A program made the position numbers and the translations under genes. This document shows, piece by piece, positions 43,398-53,107 of a DNA stretch of 64,000 nt; position 1 is the first letter of the stretch, and every line of letters begins with the position of its first letter. The notes under the pieces are model-generated. The model was not told where the DNA came from, ran no database searches, and saw nothing but the letters and a program-made list of their open reading frames with translations. This DNA is from Bacillus sp. HNG. Its GTDB lineage: Bacteria > Bacillota > Bacilli > Bacillales > Bacillaceae_L. The DNA lies in assembly GCF_003400205.1 (NCBI RefSeq), contig NZ_QUQV01000011.1, forward strand, positions 81,001 through 145,000, read 5' to 3'.

Positions 43398-43760
43398 CTA
43401 ATTTAATAGTTCTCCTTTTTCATATGCATTAATTATTTGATCCGTTAAAATATCTTTACTTTTAGTTAAAGTTATATATTGAGTGATTTGTTCCGTTTGA
43501 AACCTTTGATAGACTTCTTGGCGTGATGGATTTTTAAATCCTGATTTTTGCTTACCTCTCGGTTGTGACTTAACTATTATGTTCTCTATCTTTTGAATTC
43601 CATCATTAATAACTTCATTTGTAACTGTATATCTCCCCTCTTTGTATTGATTTAAAACTGTCTTCATTAATGCTGATACAGTAGTTCCAGCCTTTTTACT
43701 ATTATCGTAATACCATTCATACAACTCTTTGCTCATATTTATATTAATCCGCTTCATCAT
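43398..43760 (-). CDS. Ribbon-helix-helix domain protein
   Basis: A 120-aa basic protein. The first 50 residues (KRININMSKELYEWYYDNSK ... VSALMKTVLNQY) fit a ribbon-helix-helix DNA-binding fold of the CopG/Arc type. The remainder is charged, with GFKNPSRQEVYQRFQTEQIT. It precedes the HsdR-N-domain gene in the same direction and may regulate that pair. Confidence 0.7.
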   Translation of the reverse strand: MMKRININMSKELYEWYYDNSKKAGTTVSALMKTVLNQYKEGRYTVTNEVINDGIQKIENIIVKSQPRGKQKSGFKNPSRQEVYQRFQTEQITQYITLTKSKDILTDQIINAYEKGELLN

Positions 43761-43998
43761 TGCAACTCCCCATAATTATCTATTAAGGTGATTATATACC
43801 AAATATTTCAAGCGTCAATTCCACTAAAAATACATCAAAATGATGTATCTAACACTTTTAAAAAAATAATAACCGAATATATAGATAATATATTTCTTTA
43901 TATTTCAATAGAGTGTACTAACCATAGATAGTCTCTTACCCATCTACTAATAAAATAGTTAATTATCAGTTTGTCATAAAATACTTTTATATACAAAA

Positions 43999-44025
43999 TA
44001 GACAAATCTTTAAAAGATTTGTCTA
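43999..44025 (-). terminator. Hairpin downstream of the AAA-TOPRIM gene
   Basis: TAGACAAATCTTT pairs with AAAGATTTGTCTA, followed on the minus strand by TTTTGTAT. Confidence 0.75.
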
Positions 44026-44157
44026 TAGCTATTACCAAATTTAAAAATGAAATTTTTGTTGATAAAGTCATCATTTATTCCGAAAAGGCTTCTTTTCTCC
44101 AATAATATTATTTAAGATTTGAGTTCATAGTCATATGAAAATCACTTAAAAATAGAA

Positions 44158-45987
44158 TCATTCATTTGCGAGTATTTGATAAATAATTTCAAACACTTGT
44201 TTAAAAGATTCATAACCTATAGTATTGTATGGCTCTTTATTATCAAGTATATATTGTGCAAACTGATTTTTAGAAAGAGCCTTATTATGATTTTGGTTGT
44301 CTATTTCAAAGACTTCACTATCAATTATTTGAATTGAATCTTCTCCGCACTTATTTCTACTTCTACATATAAGTCTATTTTCCGCATCTATACCCAATAG
44401 TTGATTGAATTCATTCCCTATAAATAATCTTCTTGAATTCTGATCAATAGTCTTTATTTCATCATCGGTATAATAATGTTCAATTGAAATTAGTGGGGTC
44501 TCCTGCCTATGCGTAGGAATAGGAAGCGTAAATGAATATACATTATTTCCCCAATCTTTAAAAGTATCTCCATTTTCTAATGATGCTTTGTTGATTATCT
44601 TTGGCTCGTCTCTGTCAAATATTGCAATTATTTTGGAAGCATTATATACCTTACTTAGTGACGAACACAATGAAAGTAGGTTTGCACTCCCCATCTCTTC
44701 ATCTTCAAATTGTAAAAACAGAAAAGTATCTTGAAGAAATTCTCCATTCTCTCTAAATTTCGTTAATGCTCTTTTTAGGTGTTTCCAATCCGTCTTTCCC
44801 TCTGTTATTATTAAATGTTTATTATTTGTATTTACCTTTTCTTTCAATATATTAATATTAAAAGCCTCTTTTACAATTTTTTCATCTGACCAATCATAAA
44901 ATTCTCCTAAAGGCGGAATAAAAATAGTTCCGTCATTTTCTTTTTTCATAACGATTACCTTATCATTTATTCTATTTTCATTGTGAATAATGAATGGGGA
45001 ATGTGTTGAGATAAATATTTGTGAACCTTGTTCCTCACTTGGGTTAGTAAAAAGTTGTTGAAAAAAACTTAAAACTTTTTTCTGCCAATCTGGATGTAGA
45101 CTTATTTCAGGTTCGTCTATTAAGATTAAAGCTCCATTTGTACTCTGTCTATCCTTTAATAGAAAACCGCCTCTGAAAACTATTTGTTTTTCTCCTGAAC
45201 TTAGGTTTTCTATCGACATTTCCCTTTCAAATTCTTTAAAATAAACTTTTAAGCTACCATCTTCTGCACGTACACCACTAATTTTCTTATTAGGAAACAT
45301 AGTCTCAAAAGCACTAATAAATCTTTTAAATCTTATTCCCTTAACATCATCAGGTGGTGCTTCTCCAGGGTTTTCATCAACCCATTTTCTCAAATCATCA
45401 TTATCTTGTGAATTTATATCAATAAAAAGTTGTGTAATATCGTCCGCTAATCCACTATTGGACTTTATACTTTGATTTACTTCTTCATCAATTACTTTAG
45501 CAGTAATTGCATGAATCATACTTGGGTTAAAGTTAATTTCAGTTGTAGAATACAAACTCTTTACAATTTTTTTATATTGAGATTTATTTAAAAAGTGATC
45601 TCCTATTCTTATAAAATCTTCTCCCTGTTTATTCATAAAAGAAAGACTATGATTATAGTGATTTGAGAAATCCAGAGTTACTTTAGCCTCTTGTGAAATT
45701 ATCTCAGTATTTCTAAATTCGTTTGAAAACTCCTGTTTTAGTATCTCAATCTCCCGATCATTAAATATTAGAGTGAATATTCTCTTTTCACTCCTTAATG
45801 GTAAACTGTCATAATGTGAGGTTGTTGTTGTAAAATCAAATATTAAGTTTAATAGAGTAGTTTTTCCTGTTCCATTTTCTCCTGCCAAAATAATCGTATC
45901 AACAACTTCGCCATTTTCGTTGGTAAAGTCAAAAGAAATATTGCCGAAAATACTATGGTTTTCTAAATCTATTCTTTTTATCTTCAT
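44158..45987 (-). CDS. OLD-family AAA ATPase with TOPRIM nuclease domain
   Basis: A 609-aa protein of the OLD (overcoming lysogenization defect) class. Seen: Walker A AGENGTGKTTL (35-45), the ABC-type signature ENLSSGEKQIVF near residue 260, Walker B GALILIDEPEISLHPDW, a switch histidine in IFISTHSPF, then a TOPRIM domain with HLIITEGKTDW (Glu) and KIIAIFDRDEP (DxD). Such proteins are ATP-gated nucleases in anti-phage systems such as Gabija GajA and PARIS-like effectors. No obvious partner (UvrD-like or second gene) sits next to it, so it may act alone. Confidence 0.9.
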   Translation of the reverse strand: MKIKRIDLENHSIFGNISFDFTNENGEVVDTIILAGENGTGKTTLLNLIFDFTTTTSHYDSLPLRSEKRIFTLIFNDREIEILKQEFSNEFRNTEIISQEAKVTLDFSNHYNHSLSFMNKQGEDFIRIGDHFLNKSQYKKIVKSLYSTTEINFNPSMIHAITAKVIDEEVNQSIKSNSGLADDITQLFIDINSQDNDDLRKWVDENPGEAPPDDVKGIRFKRFISAFETMFPNKKISGVRAEDGSLKVYFKEFEREMSIENLSSGEKQIVFRGGFLLKDRQSTNGALILIDEPEISLHPDWQKKVLSFFQQLFTNPSEEQGSQIFISTHSPFIIHNENRINDKVIVMKKENDGTIFIPPLGEFYDWSDEKIVKEAFNINILKEKVNTNNKHLIITEGKTDWKHLKRALTKFRENGEFLQDTFLFLQFEDEEMGSANLLSLCSSLSKVYNASKIIAIFDRDEPKIINKASLENGDTFKDWGNNVYSFTLPIPTHRQETPLISIEHYYTDDEIKTIDQNSRRLFIGNEFNQLLGIDAENRLICRSRNKCGEDSIQIIDSEVFEIDNQNHNKALSKNQFAQYILDNKEPYNTIGYESFKQVFEIIYQILANE

Positions 45988-46211
45988 ATATATAACCCCT
46001 TTTTATAAATTCTCAATATTTCTTCTCTAAAGTATTTACCAATTCATTACTATTCTTATATGTAAAACTATTATTGAGACCTGTATATGAACCACTATTA
46101 ATCCTATTATACCAATTAACTCACTTTACACGTTATATCATTTGACTCACCCTATTGATACAGATAGAAGACTGTCTCTTTCCTCACAAATGCTCCTAAT
46201 GATTTTAATGA

Positions 46212-46245
46212 CATCTCAAAACAATCAAAAAAAGGTTTTGAGATG
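46212..46245. terminator. Hairpin between genes
   Basis: CATCTCAAAAC pairs with GTTTTGAGATG around an A-rich loop, followed by TTGTTTTT on the plus strand. Confidence 0.65.
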
Positions 46246-46366
46246 TTGTTTTTATAAAACCCAATAACTATAGTTTTGGGCTACAACACTTTTAACTATG
46301 TAAAGGTTTGACTTTGACTATATTTGACTTTTATAATTACCTTATTATACATATGAGGTGATAAAC

Positions 46367-46613
46367 ATGAACCGAAATTTAGTATCAGTAAAAAAAATTG
46401 AAGAATTAGAAAAATGGAGACTACAATGTATTGATTGAAGGGTACGATGCTGAACAGGATCGTGATTTTAATGAAATTATTACTGTCCAAGAGGGAAGTT
46501 TTTTAAGAGGAGCCTGTATAGACCCTAAAAGAAAGCCACTATCTAAGGGATGCATTAGCCAGATACGATTGATTGTGTTTGATGCCATTCATAAGAGAAA
46601 AGAAGGGTACTAA
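46367..46613 (+). pseudogene. Small gene with +1 frameshift in an A run
   Basis: An ATG at 46367 follows ATGAGGTGATAAAC. The frame MNRNLVSVKKIEELE breaks at GAAAAATGGAGAC; deleting one A joins it to NGDYNVLIEGYDAEQDRDFN ... GACIDPKRKPLSKGCISQI and a stop at 46613. The joined product is about 81 aa, soluble and unrecognised. A terminator follows. It sits between the OLD-like gene and the duplicated HsdR-N pseudogene. Confidence 0.6.
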
Positions 46614-46639
46614 AAATGATTGGTATTAACCAAAAGGAG

Positions 46640-46669
46640 AAGGAGATCAATTGTTAGTCGGATCTCCTT
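46640..46669 (+). terminator. Terminator after small frameshifted gene
   Basis: AAGGAGATC pairs with GATCTCCTT, followed by TTCATTTTT. Confidence 0.8.
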
Positions 46670-46725
46670 TTCATTTTTCATATCGGAAGAATAAGAATTT
46701 TCTCCATTAATATCTCTTAGTATTT

Positions 46726-47927
46726 TTATCTATTAATCTTTCGAAAATCGTCTCTAACTAAAGCATATATTATGATTCTACCAAAAAATGATTTCATGTC
46801 TTCATCTGAGAATTGTATATTTTTTGAGTTCTCGAATCTACCAAGAAACACTCGGTTTTTGTCATCAAGCAATTCTGGAGCATGATTTTTTATATACTCA
46901 ATAACCTCTGAGTTTTTTGCACTTCCCTTTTTACCATTTGTTAATTTACCGTCATGCCAAATTACATACCCGATATCTCCATCCTTTTTTATAAACCTAT
47001 CTAAATTAAGCTGTAAAGAGTTATGACTTTTTTCAAAGTCATCTATAGCGACTACTAAAAAACTATGCCCTTTTGGATTACCAAAAACGGGGTGGTTCTC
47101 CGCTTTCATTTGTCCCAAAACTGCCATACTAATGATTTGAGTATTGTTTTCATCATCTTTTATTAGTACATATCTGTAATCTCCTATCCAGCTTCCACCC
47201 GCAACATTTCCGAAACGAGCATACCTAATCCCCCCATCTTTTATTACTTTTATTCCTTTTGTAAATACCAGGGGAAATAGTGTCTATCGAATCTTGAAGA
47301 CAACCAGATAGATTCATAATAAACTCTTGAAGAGAAGGGTCTGTTCCTTCTCCTATCCAGCCATTATCTAAAAATTGGTGATATATTTCTTTCTTTCTTA
47401 AAGATTCAAAATTAGGCCGTTTCCAAATATACGGTTCACTCATGTTATATTCTATAAGTATTCTTTTCAAGTAATTCCTGATATGTTGGAATCTTAGCCA
47501 AAGAAACATATTGCTCCTCCTTTTCATTCCATCCATACCATTCCATCTTATTACCATTTGTAAGCACAATAGCGTCTGCAAGTACAATCTGATCATATCT
47601 TACCGCTTGTTCAAAAATGTCATCTGTTAATTCTACATTAGGACTTTTACATTCAATGAGAATAACAGGATACAAACCATCCTCTTCTTTCCGATAAACA
47701 ATTATATCTGCTCTACCCTTAGCCCCCTTTTTAAAATAGGTCATTGGTTCTTCGAGCATAATCATTTCTTTTGGAACTTTCAATTTGTCTTGAAGAAACG
47801 AAACCATTCTTTGCCTAACAATCTCTTCAGGTGTTTTTAGAATTAAAATATTTCTTATTGGATCAAGAAAACACTGTTTATTCTTCCTTTTATATTCAAC
47901 AGGAAGAGGGTACTTATCAAGTAACAT
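46726..47927 (-). pseudogene. Near-identical copy of the HsdR-N protein with two +1 frameshifts
   Basis: This is a duplicate of 42113-43312, with nearly the same residues throughout (MLLDKYPLPVEYKRKNKQCF start, GRADIIVY, IECKSPNVELTDD, NVAGGSWIGDYRY). One extra base near 47455 turns NNTLEYNM into NTYRI-stop, and a second near 47258 changes IYQGVKV. After both, the original frame resumes to the normal C-terminus. The similarity extends some 60 bp into the upstream noncoding DNA, but the ribbon-helix-helix gene was not copied. Promoter and ribosome site appear partly changed. Confidence 0.92.
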
Positions 47928-48117
47928 TTAGCTTTCCCCCATTTACGTGATAAAGCTCCTCGAATTTTAAAATATCTTTGAAGATTTTCACATCCACTAA
48001 AATCTTTATTATTATTATTTTCATAAATTATTCAAAGTCCATTTATATTCACCCTTACAGATAGCCTTTCATTTTCGTACTCATAGCTCCTGTTACGTAA
48101 AATAATAATTAATACTT

Positions 48118-48888
48118 CTATAAGGAGGTAATATTATGTTTGTATCCACATTTCTTACAAATCGTACTAACTATTATTGATTTTTCTTTATTAGGTGTTA
48201 AATATAAAACCTTGTGTAAAACTTTTTTATGTTTCTTTGTGCATTGTCTAATACATTTTCTCTCTTGAAAAATATACGTTTTAGTATTTGTATGTTTTAA
48301 ATAAATTTCAAAAATTAAAAGAATAGTAGCTATGATGGTAAGTAAATCAGAATTTAGTGGAGTAACTTTAAAGGTAAATATATATATTGTTCCATTAAAA
48401 TATGCATGTAAAAAAATAAAAGTGAATGTACCTATAATTACATAGAGTAAAACCCTAATAATTTTTATATCAACATATGTAAGTATATTATTATATGCTG
48501 AATAGCAAATTGCCAATATACTCAATATATACGAAAACTTAGCTATAAAGGGGCTACTGTTCTCATATGTGAAATCAGATAAAAAAACAAAAAACCATAG
48601 AGATCCAATAATAGTAATTAAAATACATTTTAAATATTTTCTTGGGTATTTAAGTATTTTTAATAAAATAATAAACATAAATATATAACCAAATAAAAAC
48701 TTAATCCATTGAAAATTAGGAAGAAATAACTCATTTATATACTGAACGATTTCTCTACTTAATACAAATTGATAATCACTTAATAATACTAAAAAAACAC
48801 CTGATACTATCCAAGCTACTTGAAGACCTATAAAAAATAGTCCTGGGATAATTAATGATAAAATTATTGTGTTCTGAAATATTTTCAT
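48118..48888 (-). CDS. Multi-pass membrane protein with C-terminal CxxC tail
   Basis: A 256-aa membrane protein with about six to seven helices from residue 5 to 195 and a basic cytoplasmic C-terminus (KCIRQCTKKHKKVLHKVLYL ... TICKKCGYKHNITSL) that may bind zinc through Cys pairs. No family is recognised. It precedes the pseudogene copy of the HsdR-N gene and follows the UDG-like gene, all on the minus strand. RBS AAAGGAAATTCTA. Confidence 0.72.
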   Translation of the reverse strand: MKIFQNTIILSLIIPGLFFIGLQVAWIVSGVFLVLLSDYQFVLSREIVQYINELFLPNFQWIKFLFGYIFMFIILLKILKYPRKYLKCILITIIGSLWFFVFLSDFTYENSSPFIAKFSYILSILAICYSAYNNILTYVDIKIIRVLLYVIIGTFTFIFLHAYFNGTIYIFTFKVTPLNSDLLTIIATILLIFEIYLKHTNTKTYIFQERKCIRQCTKKHKKVLHKVLYLTPNKEKSIIVSTICKKCGYKHNITSL

Positions 48889-49005
48889 TAGAATTTCCTT
48901 TGCTTTTTATTAGAATCTTTTTTTGTGTAGTTCATAAATATACCTTGATAACTTTTTTCTTGTGGGTAGTCTACCTCATTCCCTATATTAGCGGAAATTT
49001 CAAAG

Positions 49006-49827
49006 CTATTTGCAAATTTCTAAATATCTACGAATTAAATTTACAGCCTTTTCATCCTTAGTTGGAAGGTGCATTGAAGAGCCAGAATAAATTACTATTG
49101 GTAAAGAAGAAGGCGAGTTTAAAGGCTTATACTTATATACAATATGAGATCTTCCACCCTTCGGCCCATACAATTCTTGATATTCCTCTAAGGAAAACTT
49201 GTCCTTATGCCAATTTAAGATAGTTGCCCAAACTTTACCTATACCTAATATATGTTTAACTTTTCGCTCTTTCGAAATCTCCTCAATTGCATTAATTGCA
49301 AGTTTTGTAGGCTTCAAGGAATATATCCATTTTTCTTGAAGTTCTCTCGACAAATTCCACCTTGCTGAATGAAATGGAAAAAATTCGATTGTGTGCAAAA
49401 ATCCAATATCTTCACCCATGATTATCTTACACTGATTGAACTTCGTACTTCTCCATTTCTGATTACCTTGTAAAAGATTAATTTCACCTTGTAAGTAATC
49501 TTTCTTATTCCAAGTTAAATGTCTTTCTTTTATACGATTATTTGATAGTGTCCTTACACTCTCAATTGGTGATGTAGGAAAAAGTGGTTTTAGACTCTCT
49601 ACACTAATCTGTCCTGGATTTATTAGAGGTACAAGAACATCATTTGACATATCCTCATGTAAATATCCGTAGAAAGGTTCTGGAAAAAAATCGAATTGAA
49701 ACTTCTTTCTAATATGTTGAGGTATATCTCCGAATTCATCAGTATAGTTTATTATGTCACTATTTTTTTTGGATTTAAAAAAGTCAATCCAGTATTCGTT
49801 TAATTCACTTAAAGCTGTTCTATTCAT
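49006..49827 (-). CDS. Uracil-DNA-glycosylase-superfamily-like protein
   Basis: A 273-aa protein. Two features suggest the UDG fold: PEPFYGYLHEDMSNDVLVPL followed by INPG (like motif A GINPG of MUG/TDG proteins) near residues 55-75, and HTIEFFPFHSARW near 150, similar to the EFFPYHS motif of bacterial UDG-like proteins. Later KVKHILGIGKVWATIL and IVIYSGSSMHLP fit the second half of the fold. The catalytic Asp/Asn cannot be confirmed. On a defence island it could remove modified bases from phage DNA, but this is a guess. RBS AGGAGATTATTTAG. Confidence 0.6.
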   Translation of the reverse strand: MNRTALSELNEYWIDFFKSKKNSDIINYTDEFGDIPQHIRKKFQFDFFPEPFYGYLHEDMSNDVLVPLINPGQISVESLKPLFPTSPIESVRTLSNNRIKERHLTWNKKDYLQGEINLLQGNQKWRSTKFNQCKIIMGEDIGFLHTIEFFPFHSARWNLSRELQEKWIYSLKPTKLAINAIEEISKERKVKHILGIGKVWATILNWHKDKFSLEEYQELYGPKGGRSHIVYKYKPLNSPSSLPIVIYSGSSMHLPTKDEKAVNLIRRYLEICK

Positions 49828-49900
49828 CTAAATAATCTCCTACAAATTTAGAATTATTAAATTACCCCATATTTTCCTATTTCGATTCTCTGGCATTCTC

Positions 49901-51085
49901 TCACCTTTTTTTCGATCTACTTTTTCGCTTTATTAAACTCTTTCTCTTGTAATCTCTAAATTCATCCCTAATTAGGGCATATTTAACCAGCCTACCAATA
50001 AATTCTTTTACGTCTTCTTCGTTCCAATCAAACTGTCGTGAATTATCTAACAAGCCAAGTTCTATTTTTCTATCATCATTCAGCAGGTTAGGTTCCTTCC
50101 TTTCAATAAAATCAAGGACTTCTGCAAACTTTACCATTCCACTCTTACCCAAAATAAGTCTACCGTTATGAGCTACCTCAACTGAATGTCCATTTACTTT
50201 AACAAAATCCTTAATGAATAATTGTAATGAATTGTGGCTGTACTTGTCATTATCAATGGCAACAATTAGATATCCGCCCAATATTGCAAAACTAACAATT
50301 TGATGACTTCCTTTTTTATCTTCAACGATTATGGAACGGTACTCGCCAGTCCAATCATATCCTGCTACATTTCCAAACTTTGTATATCTCACACCTATAT
50401 CCTCTATGTACCTTACCCCATACAACTCCTTATAGGGGATTTTCACAGTATCATCCCAGAAAAGCTCATTTAGATTTATGATAAAGGAATACAATTTCTC
50501 GTCTGTAATCCCAAGAAAGTGACCATTATAAAAATCCAAGTCTTCCTTTTTATAAAAATCTTTAAATTCCCTTCTTTTATAAGTAAAAGGCACAGAAGTG
50601 ATATATTTATAATTACTCGTATTGACTAAATCAATGTAATTAGGCAACTCTTGCAACAGCACATAACATTCAGATTTTTCATTCCAAGTTTCAACGTACA
50701 GCTCAACGCCGTTAGTAACTGCAACAGTGTTAGCATATAAAACTTCTTCATAATCATACACCTGGTCAAATACATCGTCTATCAACGGCGTAGTCTTGGA
50801 TTTACACTCAATAATCAAGATAGGAACTCTGCTATTATTTTCAATTGTGTAGACGATTATGTCAGCTCTTCCTTTTGCCTTCGGAACAAAATAAGACATA
50901 GGTACTTCTACCTCAATCATATCCTTTGGTACACCTTTTTCCATAATCAGATATTGGACAAACTTTTGCCTTACCACTTCTTCTGGTGTTTGTAATATAA
51001 GTTTCTTTCTTATCGGATCAAAGATGTATTTCTTGCGGTTTCTTTTGAATATTTTCAATGGAGCATACATATCATTTTTTAGCAT
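49901..51085 (-). CDS. HsdR N-terminal-domain nuclease-like protein (divergent paralogue)
   Basis: A 394-aa protein related along its length to 42113 and 46726 but clearly diverged. Seen: RKKYIFDPIRKKLILQTPEE, PKAKGRADIIVYTIENN, VPILIIECKSKTTPLIDDVF (E, K), NTVAVTNGVELYVETW, and a C-terminal EFIGRLVKYALIRDEFRDY. The start at 51085 follows AAAGGAAGTGTCTTT. The intact catalytic triad implies function. It is the third member of this family within 9 kb. Confidence 0.85.
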   Translation of the reverse strand: MLKNDMYAPLKIFKRNRKKYIFDPIRKKLILQTPEEVVRQKFVQYLIMEKGVPKDMIEVEVPMSYFVPKAKGRADIIVYTIENNSRVPILIIECKSKTTPLIDDVFDQVYDYEEVLYANTVAVTNGVELYVETWNEKSECYVLLQELPNYIDLVNTSNYKYITSVPFTYKRREFKDFYKKEDLDFYNGHFLGITDEKLYSFIINLNELFWDDTVKIPYKELYGVRYIEDIGVRYTKFGNVAGYDWTGEYRSIIVEDKKGSHQIVSFAILGGYLIVAIDNDKYSHNSLQLFIKDFVKVNGHSVEVAHNGRLILGKSGMVKFAEVLDFIERKEPNLLNDDRKIELGLLDNSRQFDWNEEDVKEFIGRLVKYALIRDEFRDYKRKSLIKRKSRSKKR

Positions 51086-51371
51086 AAAGACACTTCCTTT
51101 ATTGACAAAAAAATACAAGTCTTTATTAAATTTTATCACATAAGCAAAAATACCTATACAAAACTGTATAGGCATTTTAATAAATGAACATTAATGATGG
51201 TAAATATAACTACTGAAAAGAAGTATTATTTATGTTGTCAGTTTCAAAGTTTGCTTAACGTAACAATGTGGGTTTTCAACTTTCAAAAAGAAAATAAGCA
51301 AATCGAATCTCTATACATAACTTTTTAACGTCATTTTTATTCAATATTACCTTGTGTATTCAGGAATTTAT

Positions 51372-52166
51372 TTAAAGGGGCGTAGGCTGTTTATTGATTT
51401 GATTTATCATCTGAATCATTTTCTTCTGGATCTTCCTTGACTCATTATCAAGTAACACATATTCTTCCTTTGAAATATAATTCTCCATGACTGAAATATC
51501 CAACCAAGAATTAGTTTCAACCGTACTTGCAATCCCAATGTTAAGATAATAATATATTTCCCCTGGTGAAGAGATATTTTTTGTTCTAAGCAAGTTTTCA
51601 TATATCGAATTACTTGAACGTATTATCTGATCAATTAGATTATCATGTTCAATTTCAAAAGGAACTTTTTTCACCATGTTTCTTATATTCCCCTGAAATA
51701 AACGGACTTCTTGATAAATAGCTGAATCACTATTAATTACATTTAAGGATTGTTCGAATGGATAAATTTTATTTGGTTCTACTTCGTTTATTGGAAGCTC
51801 TTCAACTTCCTCCATCAACCGAATAACCATTCTCTTAATTTCTAATGCAAGTTCCTGTAGTTTTTTATATACTTGCTCCGTTATAGTTTCTAATCCAAAC
51901 AATAAATGTAAGTAAGACTGACATTTTGCCAATTTACATAATCCAATATCGTAGTGATGGAACTCTCTTTCATAGTAATAGTTGCCATTCCCTTCCGCCA
52001 GATTGCTACACAATGCACAACTTGCTTTACGTATATCAGCTTTCATGAATTCGTTAGAAGAAGGGAGTCTATCGAGGATTGAATACATACCTTTGCGGAA
52101 TAATAGTGCCTTTCTATAAGCGGTTAAATCTCGTACATCCTTCAAGTATTCTTTTTTTAGTGACAT
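51372..52166 (-). CDS. Tandem four-helix-bundle protein (S23/Avd-like), intact
   Basis: A 264-aa protein made of two four-helix bundles of the 23S rRNA intervening-sequence/Avd type. First bundle residues 12-120: LTAYRKALLFRKGMYSILDR, IRKASCALCSNLAEGNGNYY and CKLAKCQSYLHLLFGLETI. Second bundle 140-260: QEVRLFQGNIRNMVKKVP, IRSSNSIYENLLRTK and GIASTVETNSWLDISV. Single-bundle relatives bind nucleic acid or reverse transcriptases (Avd in diversity-generating retroelements). No reverse transcriptase is present. A related but broken gene and a DnaB-like gene lie upstream. RBS AAAGGAGAATGAAATG. Confidence 0.8.
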   Translation of the reverse strand: MSLKKEYLKDVRDLTAYRKALLFRKGMYSILDRLPSSNEFMKADIRKASCALCSNLAEGNGNYYYEREFHHYDIGLCKLAKCQSYLHLLFGLETITEQVYKKLQELALEIKRMVIRLMEEVEELPINEVEPNKIYPFEQSLNVINSDSAIYQEVRLFQGNIRNMVKKVPFEIEHDNLIDQIIRSSNSIYENLLRTKNISSPGEIYYYLNIGIASTVETNSWLDISVMENYISKEEYVLLDNESRKIQKKMIQMINQINKQPTPL

Positions 52167-52329
52167 AACATTTCATTCTCCTTTTACTGTCTCTTTAATG
52201 GTCACGATAATGAACGTGATGGCTCTTTATAACAGTTGCTCTTATGTGGATTATAATTGAGGGGGAAACATTGATGAATCATTGATGCTTTAATTATACG
52301 GGGAAATGTTATTATTGAATCTACTGTAA

Positions 52330-53093
52330 TTACTCAACCATGTTCGAGCTTTTTAAGCTCCCAAAATAGGCGTGTAACATTTTGATTACTTGTATTCGTA
52401 GCTCTTCAATATCATATAGACAATCCATAAGATCAGGAGGCAACTCCTTAAACTGATTAAGGAGCTTCTCCAAATCTTTTAAATGGTCTTTTACCTTATT
52501 AAAATTCCGATTCTGAATTTTTATATTTAATTGTCCTATTCCAGAAGCGATCAAAGAAGGGACTTTAACCGCTATCTCATATGCTCTTCACCAATCTTTA
52601 TCACTTATTTCTAAATCGACATCATCTACCAACAAATAAATAGACTGCATTAAATCAGTTGAACGTTGGTACAAATGTGATTTACTATAATCATCTACTT
52701 TAAAATTCTCTCCTTTAACACCTACTGTACTTTGATTTCTTTTAACTAAACCAATAGTCATCTTTAAAAGCTCCACAGCCTTGACTCTTAGTCGTCTGGA
52801 AACTTCAAAAGGTAGAAATCCTCTTAAAGAAGCTAATTCTAAAAATGCACAAACCTCATTAATACTTCCTATCGCTTCATTCAAATGGCTTAATTCCTTG
52901 CAAAATATTTTGTAGCATGGCTTTCAGCAAGATTTGTTGTAATACTGAAAGCTGTCTTCCTAATATTCTCATACAAGACAATATCGTAGGACTCACACAA
53001 AACCCCATAAATCTCCTTTACAAAACTTAGTGATTTTTCATATACCAACACCCCATTTACACTTTGACTACTTTTCTTCTTAATTGTTTTCAA
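52330..53093 (-). pseudogene. Second tandem four-helix-bundle gene, frameshifted and with in-frame TGA
   Basis: Starting at TTG 53093 (GAGGAGTGAG before it) the frame encodes LVYEKSLSFVKEIYGVLCES ... ITTNLAESHATKY, breaks at ATTTTGCAAGG (one base missing) and continues in another frame as CKELSHLNEAIGSINEVCAF ... DLEISDKDW, meets an in-frame TGA at 52588, and goes on RAYEIAVKVPSLIASGIGQL to 52330. Together they match the two-bundle layout of the 264-aa gene downstream, about 254 codons. The 14-bp distance to the DnaB-like gene shows they form one operon. Confidence 0.75.
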
Positions 53094-53107
53094 TATATCT
53101 CACTCCT

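Noticed and set aside
51372..53093. Diversity-generating retroelement based on Avd-like proteins
   Set aside because: There is no reverse transcriptase and no template/variable repeat pair nearby.
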